Source of the DNA: Phytophthora quininea
Taxonomy: Eukaryota > Oomycota > Peronosporomycetes > Peronosporales > Peronosporaceae
DNA length: 64,000 nt
Reading direction: 5' to 3'
Assembly: GCA_011947345.1 (NCBI GenBank)
Contig: JAAVTG010000550.1
Span: 62,001-126,000 of the forward strand
How positions within the stretch are numbered: the first letter of the stretch is position 1; each line of letters begins with the position of its first letter. The translations under genes were made by a program, and so were the position numbers. The notes beneath the pieces are model-generated. The model did not search any database and was not told where the DNA came from. It saw only the letters and a list, made by a program, of their open reading frames with translations. Below are positions 10,674 to 20,202 of this stretch, one piece after another.

Positions 10674-11462
10674 ATGCGCCTCTCTACGGTCCTCCTGGTC
10701 ATTGCTGTCACGACTTTCGTCGCCACTAGCAATGCTTTCTCGACGGACGCTGAGCAGAACAACATCGCAAAACTAGAGACCTCGGAGCTGGATCGTGTTC
10801 TCGAATACGACGGCAAGTCCAAGCGGTTCCTCCGTTCCAGCAAGTATGCGGAACTAGATGAAGACGACGACGAAGAGATCGCCGTACAACAAATTAAATT
10901 CAACAAGGCGACGTTCAACAGCATGCTCAAAAACGAGAAGGTTGCTGATAAGAAACTCAACGAGGTGATCTCACTCGAATACTGTCACAACCTTCGAGTC
11001 CTCGAAGGACTAGAAGACTGGAGTTGGTAGCACTTTGGCAGAGGAAACGGTTGTGGAAGCTTCTACCACTTTGTTCAAACGTCCGAGGTCTTCTCCCGAC
11101 ATCGCTGAAGTGAGTAGAGTCTGCTTGGCCAGAGCAGGTCGACTTGATTATTTTGTTATCGATTCCGGAGTGAGCTCGAGAGCTCGCTCCACCAACCTTC
11201 TACGAGCCTATTGAAAACATACATTCCTAGTCAACTTGCCGTACTCGAGCCTTTAAATGTCCTTTCACTGCTGTGCTGGCTCGAGGTCGAAGCTCTCTTG
11301 CAACCTTTAGTCGCACGCTCACGAGTTCCTGCAGAAATTCGTGACAAATACACCGTGAAGGAGGTGAGTCAATTGCTGCGAGCTTCCAACAACAAGAAGT
11401 ACAAACCGCTTCTGCAAAGATTCATGAAGCTCCGCAAACAGAGTCAGGGACATAAGCCGTAG
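10674..11462 (+). pseudogene. RXLR-dEER effector gene, 3' half disrupted
   Basis: The ATG at 10674 opens a signal peptide (about residues 1-21). RFLR is at residues 51-54 and an acidic dEER-like run (DEDDDEEI) begins at 62. The effector domain starts (IKFNKATFNSMLK) but the frame stops at 11028-11030 soon after ISLEY. The missing C-terminus appears ~310 bp downstream, in the ORF ending at 11462: YKPLLQRFMKLRKQSQGHKP closely parallels the end of the intact paralogue at 25916-26329. An extra segment of about 350 bp (about 10981-11340) therefore splits the effector domain. The longer start at 10638 is rejected because only the 10674 start places the signal peptide at the N-terminus. RXLR proteins are secreted and translocated into plant cells; no target can be inferred. 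Confidence 0.75.
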
Positions 11463-11522
11463 ATGCATTTGCAATAGCACTATCACGGACGTAGGAGAGT
11501 GTGTAAGCGATTTCTCCTACTA

Positions 11523-12307
11523 CAGACAAATCCCTCTATATTCCCCCTTCATAAGAATATACGCTTTATAAGAATTGTTGTCGGTTCCCGAATGACCACT
11601 CCATACAAGCCCTATATAATATCCCCCTCTAGAGGACTATAGGCATAAAAATTCCACGATATCCTAGTAGATGGGTGCTTAACTATGGGAGCTATATAGT
11701 GTTGAAAAGTAAGGTTATCCGATCTGAGCAATAGTTGAGGAGACATGTGGTTATATTCGACCCAGCTTTTCGCGGTATCCGCGCCGGAGAACTCGGCTAC
11801 CGTCTACTGGAAGCCGTTTGTCACTGCACTGAGCAATGAACTTTCTAGTAAACGTGCTAATATCCTTCTTGATATCTGCTGTTGTGAGCTGTCCCAACAT
11901 TGAGCGCCAGTCCCCTACAATTTCGTCTTCTGCAAGCTCGTCAGGAATTGCCCACTCGCATGGATGATGCTTAAGAAGGCCTGTGTGCTTCCAGGGGTGG
12001 CGAACAGGGGGCTGGGCATCTTATTCCAGCGCCACACTATCGTTTGGTGGATAGGAACATTGTAGATCTTGCTAGCAGCGATGGAATCCATTTTGGGTCA
12101 GAGTAGGACGTAGCTTTTGGCGCTGGTCTTCAGATAACGAGGTTGGGCATGGTGCCGACGGTCGGCCCGAGTCTTTCAGCGCGGATTGTACCAATCATTC
12201 GGTACAGTTTTTAGTAGTACCAGCCATTTGGTACCCCTCCTATAAGAATGCCTCCTTTAAGACTGAATTCCCCTGACCGACGACATTCTTATAGAGGGGT
12301 TTGTCTG
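11523..12307. mobile_element. Pogo/Tc1-mariner-like element with TA duplications, degenerate
   Basis: The ends are inverted copies: CAGACAAATCCCTCTATA at the left and the complement of CAGACAAACCCCTCTATA at the right, one mismatch in 18. Each is flanked by TA (11521-11522 and 12308-12309). TA duplication plus CAG-starting TIRs indicate the Tc1/mariner superfamily, most like pogo. The inside (785 bp overall) has only a decayed minus-strand coding remnant, listed separately, so it is non-autonomous. Confidence 0.8.
11751..11972 (-). pseudogene. Transposase-like C-terminal remnant inside the pogo-like element
   Basis: A minus-strand frame without internal stops for 73 codons reads HHPCEWAIPDELAEDEIVGD, then MLGQLTTADIKKDISTF, and ends with TAA at 11751-11753. 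Upstream in another frame IHQTIVWRWNKMPSP is readable. Acidic tails of this type occur at the end of jerky/pogo transposases. The identification rests on position and composition only. Confidence 0.45.
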
Positions 12308-12695
12308 TACCTCCGCCTCAAAATTGCAAACAATTAGAAAGTGATTACGTTTGATGAAAATGAAGCCCTTTCATTGGGCAATTTTCGGGGCACTTGCCTA
12401 CGGCTCCGCTAACCTTGACCTCGCAAGTTTGTCCAGAGTGAGCAAAATACTACGCATGTCTAGCGGTGTGTGGCCTACTATGATTGCGTTTTAAGGATGT
12501 GAGATCTGCTACATCCTAAAATAGCATATTCCTTTGTCAGATATTCGCACTATTAGGGAGGTATCAGTAATTTACCTGCGTTTACGATGATGAAAAAACA
12601 ACAGAAAATGCAGTGTAAAACTAGAGGATTGGGTTGGAAGTGCTACTGTTAGGCATTAAATGCCTTTTTGTGGGCAATTTTTTGCCCAGCTTGGC
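12308..12695. other. Spacer between the pogo-like element and the left palindrome arm
   Basis: No gene is supported. Near its right end it carries AGGCATT-A-AATGCCT, a small hairpin (about 12651-12665). It also has two short blocks (12618-12650 and 12685-12698) that match sequence on the far side of the right arm (22907-22954, inverted); see findings. Confidence 0.5.
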
Positions 12696-15188
12696 GTGCC
12701 TTCAGGCGACTCCATGTATAGTTCTAACAGTCAACGTCGTCTTCTTCATATCAACCTCAACGCATTTCGTACCCACTCACGCGCGCTTGCAAAGCGTGAA
12801 TTGTCGGGTCGTTGTGCAGCATTCACGCACTGCAACATCTGCAGCTCCAGCGTCGACAGCCAAACTTCGCGAATTATCGACCATGCCGAGCGGTCCGTAC
12901 ACTGCAGTCGTCTATTTGCCAGCTCTGGAAAGAAACATTGACAGCTACGTTCGACACAAGCTGTACATCTAACTGTGGTTGGTCTTGGATACTTCGTTGT
13001 GTTGGTCTTCCTCGATGACAGCATCCATCTGCTCAGGCGAAAAACCTTTTCAGTCGATACAAATCTCAAATGCAAATAAATTCAGCTTTTAGCACCTTAT
13101 ATTTTGAATGACCTGTGAATAAACAATAAACCTGTAGAAAGTATGCAAAATAGAAGATATATTAACATTGACCACTTGAAATTTGTATTGGCTCGGTACT
13201 ACTTTTGGTGTGCGCCACATTCTGCCGAATTAATCCCTGTTGGGCTTCCGTACAACGTAACCGTTACACTACCAGGATTATTATTGGCGCTGTTGTTCGA
13301 TTTCAGCGAAATATATATCGCTTAGAAAATATGAAAATACGTTTGATATGTAATTCATGCGGCTGCTGGAGTGATGCGTTAGATTTATACAGTCTGAATG
13401 AGACATTTGGTATTGTATTACTCCCTGCGCATGTAATTTCAACACAATTTTGCGGATTTGTGCACAACAGCATAACACCAATTGCATGGACCACCTGGCT
13501 TCAACATGCTGCACACGTTTGAGGGACTATATGTCGTGAGCAAGTAAATTTATGTTTTAAATGCTACAATACGTATCACTGAATACCGTGGTATGTACCA
13601 TACTGTGAATGTGCCCGGACTGCATGGACACGCTGATATTCGGCCCCATTAGGAATTAGCGGTGCCCGACGCTACGCGCTGGAACACGTATATGTGTACA
13701 TGCTCTGCGTTTGACGGGACATGGGGTCGCTCACCTTTTATTGGTTTCTAGCTTTTTTGGACAGCGTACACGTGGGTGGAGCAACTCTCAAGATTGGCTA
13801 CCGCTGGCTACTACCGCGCTACCTACACGGGATGCACCCCACCAATTAGACACGCTGCTATTGTCAATATCGCGTGCACCACGACTTGGGAGCTCTCCCG
13901 GCACGTAGGTAGGTTGGTTTTACACATATCACGCGCACCTCCTGTTGGTTATCGCATGTACGGCATACATAGGGACCAACTTTTTGTGGGTGGAGCGCCT
14001 CTCTTGTTGTCGAATACTACCACTGACTATATTGACACATTAGCACGTGACTCGCCCATTATCTGCTAGAAACGTTGTTATTTGCTCCCCGGGTGACAGA
14101 CGACACGACGTGGGAACGGTATTCGCGCTGGGCACGTAGATCCATGCATATCGCGAGCATCTCCAGAGGGCTACTACGCGTACTGCGTGCGCAAACGTTG
14201 AGTAGCATTATTTCCAGATAAATCTGTGTCGCCTCTGTGATATCTGAATTGGGTAGGTTGCCAATAATTGTAGACTTCAGCGCTGCCTATGTTGATGCTG
14301 TATTTGGTCGCACTGTCGGCGCTAGAATATTCTCCACGACCCGCAAACATGTCTATACGATGTAGATACTGGAGACGTGCTGCACGTACGCATCGCGAAG
14401 AAACGAAAAATCGATGCTATTAACCCACGGTTTATTTGGCCTCTCTTAACTGTTTCACAGGTGTCCTAGACAACGCGATTGGTGGAGAAACACTTTACGT
14501 AAAATACTACAGGTGTACGACCATATACTCCGAAGCGATACACAGATGTTGTACACGTACTACAAGCTGCGAGCTCATGAAAACGTAGCAGTAGTTGGTT
14601 GACGGACGGTACCACGATAGTTTCGCAGGAGTGGCCATGTCTAACGGAGACGATTGCGTCAGTAAAGGCATGTTTACAAGCACTGTTTCATGTGTGCTTG
14701 AACAGAGCTACACTATAACCTCTGAGAAGTCTCATCTGCAACGATACGTCATATCGCACTGGAGCTGGTCGATGTGGCGTGCTGAGCCAGACACTTACAC
14801 GTGTACTGTATAATATCGTACACAGTTTTGGTACAAAGTATAACGATTAAGACTCCACTGCTCGGGGAGTGCCTTGGACGCTACATTTGTCTGCAAGCCC
14901 CAGTGCTATCTTACGGACAGCTCGGCGTGGCGCTATCACGAGCGGGGTCGGAGAACGGCGTCACGATCATGGTAGACTACTCTGCCATAAAAAAACACAC
15001 TGTGCGCACGAACCCCCCGTCTACCACGAGGTCTTCGCCGCTTGCCAGGACTTCTAACTACACGAATACAGGTCTATCTTTGCGTTTGAAAGCATTGTCT
15101 GCGTCTCCATCAGGCCCCACACCTCCATCCCGCTACCGAGTAGTGGAGCGAGATGCAAATCGAGCGGAACGGGTTGAATCAAACCATG
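12696..15188 (+). repeat. Left arm of a ~2.49-kb inverted repeat
   Basis: Positions 12696-15188 are the reverse complement of 20203-22695, with start-plus-end sums constant at 35391 at both ends. In the stretches compared by eye, the differences are homopolymer-length changes (for example 13092-type CCTTTT/CCTTT, AATTTTG/AATTTTTG, seven versus six A at 14989-14995, six versus seven C at 15013). Only near the inner boundary do substitutions appear. The ORFs predicted in one arm recur inverted in the other. Most of the arm looks non-coding; its inner end encodes a PIF1-helicase C-terminus. Confidence 0.9.
14801..15057 (+). pseudogene. Helitron/PIF1-type helicase C-terminal remnant (left arm copy)
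   Basis: The frame contains SITIKTPLLGE, then VLSYGQLGVALSRAGSENG, which corresponds to PIF1-family motifs around the TINKxQGQ and SHGQLYVALSR signatures. After a shift at an A-run the frame ends VYHEVFAACQDF, like the tail of Helitron helicases. It points toward the centre of the palindrome and is duplicated in the right arm. Confidence 0.6.
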
Positions 15189-15680
15189 TTCATGCATGGT
15201 GCACTTAGAGGATGTATTGGTGCTGTTGATGAGTGGCTTTGCCGCATTAAAACTCCTACCAAACGTGAAACTGATCATAAAATATCCTATTTTTCTGGTC
15301 ACTACCATTGCTATGGAGTTAATGTTCAGGCATCGTGCGATCATCTCTCTCGTTTTACATCTTCTTCTAATAAGTGCCCTGGTGACACAAATGATGTGCG
15401 AGTTTTTCAGCTTTCTTCTGTACATACAATTTGTTCTAATCTTTTAGTTGGTGTCTATCTTGTGGGAGATAATGCTCACATACCTACAGAAACTATGCTA
15501 ACTCCATACAGTGTAGCTGACGGAATGAATGACTCGAAAGATACATTCAATTTTTTTGTTAGTGAACTTCGTATTAGAGTTGAGTAGTTGTTTGGATTAA
15601 TGGTAAAAAGGCGTATTTGAAGGGGAAAAACACTAGAAGTTGGACTTAGTAATCCATACAATTATGCGTCTACACAACTT
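15153..15680 (+). pseudogene. PIF/Harbinger transposase fragment at the edge of the palindrome centre
   Basis: The frame reads GCIGAVDEWLCRIKTP (first catalytic Asp), FSGHYHCYGVNVQASCDHLSRF, NLLVGVYLVGDNAHIP (second Asp in GDNAH) and FFVSELRIRVE. A TAG then interrupts the region that should carry the catalytic Glu and LFGLM. The block order is that of DDE_Tnp_4 nucleases. The N-terminal half is absent; the fragment begins exactly where the left arm ends. Confidence 0.75.
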
Positions 15681-16070
15681 CTGTGAAAATAGCCGTGAGA
15701 ACGGCTACGGAGCAGTCCATTAAGTCGACCAAGCTTTCCAGCAGCAACAAAGCCGTGACAGTCGACCGCTCGGATACACTCCTTCCAGTGTCGATACAGC
15801 CCGTAAATTCTATCGTATATGCGTGCTCCGTGAAGAGGTACACCGTTTTACATGGCTACAAGGCCATAGAAGGCCTCATCACAGCATCCAGCGAAACAAG
15901 CAGGTCGAAGCCACAGCCAAGAATTAGGATAGTCAATAAAATTGCTGCCAAGTCGTATCTGTTGAGCTGATTTAGATTAGATGCGACTCCATCTCACTCC
16001 CCAGCTTTTTGATGCAGCAGTGTGAGTCATTCACATCGCTATCCTCCTCTGAACACCCTTGCTGCAAGAG
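15681..16070. other. Unassigned sequence in the palindrome centre
   Basis: About 390 bp between the Harbinger fragment and the Helitron helicase end. The one open frame (15683-15970) has no recognisable motif. It should contain the Helitron 3' terminus if one is preserved; I cannot identify a convincing hairpin plus CTRR end. Confidence 0.4.
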
Positions 16071-18470
16071 CTACGCTAACTCACGGCGCATTTGCCTAAG
16101 ATTGATCACGTTATATCCACCCTTCTCCTGGTGCGTCTCGCAGATCAGAGCAATCTTAATATGGCGTCTCGACGTCGCGCGGGATAGGGCAACGTAAAAT
16201 TTTCCGTGGGCAAACACCAGCTGAGGCAAATTGAAGTGTCTACCCTTGGGCCATGTTGATGGTCATAGCGAATGCTAATTGCACTAAAAACCGGCGTCTC
16301 CGCAGCCCAAACGTTAGTCCAGAGCCACGAAAACAATGGGAGAACTCCACGGGAAATGGACATTTCCTTTACCTTGCTCGTCCTCGGTTGCGTCGATGGA
16401 TCCGTACTCTTGCGCCTCTCCAGGTAGCGCTTCGATGGCAGCGTTGTTGAGTTTGTGCACGTTATCGTTTAGTTTTGTAAGATTCACCCTGTTTGCAAAG
16501 TATTTCTGTACCTTTCCGTTATGCCTCCGTTCATATGATTAACTAGGTCTTAATCTTTTCGCATTGACGCATCCGTAGTTGTTAACACCTTGGCTTGCTG
16601 GATTCTTGTGTAGGAGTCGCCGTGCTCAGAACAAATGTCGTTCCGACCATCATCAAGATGAAGCAAAAAGTCTGCGAACTCTTGATGTTCTGTAGCAGTT
16701 TCTGGATCTGTTGCATTTTGAGCCCTCATATTTGTACGCAGATGAAACACTTGAAAGTCATGTCATAGCGCTGAACGCGTAAGACAGCTGCCGATGACTT
16801 GCCCAGGCAAAAGGTGAGGAATAACCAGCAAGCACTGACGAAAATCTCTGGAAAGCAAGACCGCTTTCCCACCAAATGGTTTATCATTCCTCATGAGATC
16901 TTGTAGCATGTGATTGACGGTGTGAAAACCGTACTCGACATAAGGAAAGCTTCGAAGAATCTTGTTAGCGCCATATGCCGCATCTCGTTGATGTCTTCCG
17001 GACGGTCAGGATCAAATCGGATGTAATTCGTCTAGGGTAGATGAACTGGGAGCTGCATCGCACTCTAGTCCTTCCACTGTAATGGGAACTTGAAAATACG
17101 TCGCCATCCTTCTCGAAGGCAGGTATACCTACCGCTCAGATAGTCATCAATTTCATCAATGTCAATGCGCCTGGTTGTTGCATCACCGACTTCAACTTTG
17201 ATAGCCTCCAACGAAATGGTTGCGCGATCATGGCCATTGTAGACGTAATTGTAGACGTACTTAATTGTGTAGATTGTCCAACAATATTTGACGTTAATGT
17301 GACAGCTGAACTTTTCGCTCATCTGTGGTTTGTCCGGGATGACCCACCGGCTGTCAAACTCCACATGTTTTTGTCATGTGGTATGCCCTTGATCTTAACG
17401 TCGGTATTCCGGTAACCACTTTCAGTCGACACGGTGTTCTCGCGAAACTCCTTTGGAAACCCCTTGGTACAAACGCCATCTTTCATACACATTTCATTTG
17501 GGCACAGTGCGCAACAGGGACCATGCATCATGCACTTAGTCACGATATCATACAGCTGAGGATGCTCGTTAAGGTCTGGGATCTCGCCACACACAAACTT
17601 GTCGTAGTCTTCAGGACGTCTGGGACTTGCTTCGCGGACCAACTTGATCAACATGTGAGCATGCGGTAACCCACGTTTTGGAACCCAATCACATAAATGA
17701 GAGTTCGAATTTTGCCAAAACCCTCGTTTGTGATGATGTCATCCGTGGTTGCTTCCAGCTTTTGTCGAAACACTCTTGCAGTAATCAATCGCTGTCTGAT
17801 TATGCAGTAGTGCCTCCTGGATCTCGTCTATCCGCCAACGCTTCCAATGACGTGAAGGTGAATATATTGTTGTAGGATCGCAGCTGTCGCACAAAATCGG
17901 GGTCTTCCATGAACGTTCGCAATTCTCTGGGCGAGTTTCTAAGAGGTGCGAGAATCACTTTACCTTTGAGACATCCGTTTCACCTTACCACTTGAGCACG
18001 TAACAATATGGGTACTCTTTTGTCATGGAACCAATGGAATGACGGGCGAGGTGACAGTGATATTCGTCAATAGCATCCAACGCACCATCAGTATGAGACC
18101 TTGCGAGTGCTTGGCGCGCAGTATCATCTTCACATTCTATCTCGGGGCTTCTGGAGTCATTTGGACGTGTCGAATAGCGTTTCTGGTAGCATTAATCTCA
18201 CGAGCAAACATAGCTGCCCTTGCGTCCAAGTGAGCACGACGTATTATGTGAGCCCTAGCGTTAGCTAGTCGAACTTCTTGTCTGCTTTGGTCGCTCATTT
18301 GAGCCCGTCTGTGCGCTTTAAACACGGCATTCCTAGCCCGCGTTTTGCGTTGATGTTCTTCATCCACACTAATAACTTCACTCGGATGCATTGCCTTGTG
18401 CTTCCTTGCTTGCCTTATTTTCTTCTCATTTCGCGTTTCGTATTCATCAGGTGTAGCATACGTGCTATCA
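16071..18470 (-). mobile_element. Degenerate autonomous Helitron (HUH Rep + PIF1 helicase)
   Basis: Minus-strand pieces appear in the correct order. First is a charged N-terminal region (RARNAVFKAHRRAQMS, ANARAHIIRRAHLDARA). Next is the Rep HUH motif GLPHAHMLIKL (about 17654-17674), followed by DKFVCGEIPDLNEHPQLYDI and VTKCMMHGPC. Then comes the Rep tyrosine region IKYVYNYVYNGHDRA. PIF1 helicase blocks follow: FGGKAVLLSRDFRQCLLVIP, FHLRTNMRA, and finally LVFAHGKFYVALSRATSR with the stop at 16071-16073. Numerous stops and shifts inactivate it. It occupies the palindrome centre in the opposite orientation to the left-arm helicase tail. Confidence 0.8.
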
Positions 18471-18679
18471 ATGTCCTTGATACTCGAAAAACCGCGATTC
18501 GCCTGAGTAAACTCTTATATATAGCAAATTTGAATATATAATTCGTTTAACATTTCCAGAAAGTGTATTTAAAAATGTACCGCCCCTGATGCAGCAAAAT
18601 CAGAATTAGTTGCAAAGAACGGAAGCGATATAATAGACATTTATCGACGACTTATTTCTAATATAGAATCGGAACGTTT

Positions 18680-19003
18680 CTAAATGTAGTCAGCGAACGC
18701 CGTCGCAACCTTAACGCCAAGAGGCTTGCAGTTGTCCATCAGCGTGTCGTAGCGAGTTTCCAGCTCGTCGTACTGGTCGCGCAGCCTGTCGTACTGGTCG
18801 CTCAGTATCTCGTAGTTGTCATTTCCTTGCTCCTCCTGCTTCGCCAGCTCAGTCTGAGTAGCTCGCAGCTCTTGAATCTGGGTCTAGTAGAAACGGGACG
18901 TCTCAATGGCCATGTCGACTTCTCTGCCACGAAGCTGGTCCACGTGAGCGCGCCAGGTCTCCGCGGCAGCGCGGTGTACTTGGTCAGCGGTGTCGGTGTT
19001 CAT
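18680..19003 (-). pseudogene. Coiled-coil ORF with one in-frame stop
   Basis: From an ATG at 19003 the frame runs 107 codons to a TAG at 18680-18682, with one internal TAG near 18886. The residues form a long amphipathic helix: RAAAETWRAHVDQLRGREVD, then IQELRATQTELAKQEEQ and YDRLRDQYDELETRYDTLMD, with a short globular tail. No family is recognised. It could be a cargo gene of the surrounding element or a host gene fragment. Confidence 0.5.
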
Positions 19004-19113
19004 TATCTGTTTTCCGTCGCGTGGTACCATAGCAAAAAGAGTATAACGCGTAAATCAATGTGCATAATGCTAATCGGATGTTCTATTGAAAATTTTAAAT
19101 AAACATGTGTCCA

Positions 19114-19815
19114 TCATCCTAGTGTAAATAGGTGACAGCCTACCTGGCTCGACGGCAGGCTGGACAGTACGGGCTCAACTATCTCGAAGATGAGGCGCAC
19201 GCGGTCCTCGACGCTGCCTCCGTAGCGGTCAGTGCGCCGCGTGTGGACGCTGTCGCACAGGAACACCTCGAGGTATCCATTAGAGGCGTAGATCTCGACG
19301 CCGTCGAAGTCTACGGCGATGGCGTTATCGGAGGCACGCCTGTAGTCGGCGACAATGGTGGCAATCTCAGCGATGTCGAGCGCGCGCAGGGTGACATAGT
19401 CCTTACAGCCCGATCTGATGACTGCGTGGCTCTTGGCTCTATCCATCCTGGTGGCGCTGGAGGATACCAGGAATTGGCTGTCGGGCTAGTTGAGCGGGTG
19501 TACGACACGGCCTGCGCGAGGATCTTGCTGTCCTCGTCGTGCACGACCTTGGCAATGGCCATCCACTCGTCAACTTGGGCCTGGTTAAACAGACCCGATG
19601 TACCAAAGTAGCCTCTCGCCGTGAGGCGGATGTAGGTAGCCTCAGTAATCAGCAGACCACCATCGGTAGCACGTTACCAGTAGAAGAGCACACCTGGGAC
19701 GGAGTGTACGCCAGCGTCACCGTGCGCGCGCGAGTGAGTGGGGCTGGGGCAACGCGGTTCAGCTGCACGGGGGTTGTTGCCAGCAAGCTTAGTTGGTTGT
19801 CCGCGCTGTAGAAGT
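19114..19815 (-). pseudogene. Old yellow enzyme / NADH:flavin oxidoreductase gene fragment
   Basis: Pieces in shifting frames follow the OYE order. They are LLATTPVQLNRV and APLTRART (N-terminal barrel strand), RATDGGLLITEATYI, QVDEWMAIAKVVHDED, then ALDIAEIATIVADYRRASDN and AIAVDFDGVEIYASNGYL with RTDRYGGSVEDRVRLIFEIV. The usual His of VEIHGANGYL is Tyr here. The C-terminal third, with the rest of the FMN site, is absent. The frames break near 19690 and 19450, so no enzyme can be made. It lies inside the palindrome centre next to the Helitron, consistent with a captured host gene fragment. Confidence 0.8.
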
Positions 19816-20202
19816 CGTATCCGATAACATAACTGAATTGACTTAGTTTTTCCTATTAATCAGATACCCTGAAAAGCATGACTGACAGACACGCCTTTTA
19901 ATTTAAGATTAGCACTGGTGACGCCCGCGGCCGCCGACGAAAAGGTATATAGCTGGACTTCGTTTTGCTCGCGGTGATCGCTGAACTATTCACCATGTTA
20001 GCTGGTCATTTAAGTCAGCGGGCCCTACAGGCACTTAAATTCGCACCGTTTTGATTCGCCAGAAAGAAAGCTTCCCCTTTTTTAGCCATTCAAGCAATGC
20101 AAACAAAAAGCGTGACTTGTCATCGCGGACTGATATACGCACAAGCTACCTTATTACGAAGCAGGATTAGCATGGGGGTCGCCCGCGTAACCGGACGATA
20201 GG
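19816..20202. other. Unassigned inner flank of right palindrome arm
   Basis: No supported gene. The sequence is not the complement of the left inner boundary, so the palindrome's centre is asymmetric. Confidence 0.4.

Noticed and set aside
12812..15208. Several 60-145-codon ORFs in the left palindrome arm (and mirror ORFs in the right arm) as genes
   Set aside because: They recur only because the arm is duplicated, overlap each other on both strands, and change length at homopolymers. Apart from the PIF1 tail they carry no motif.
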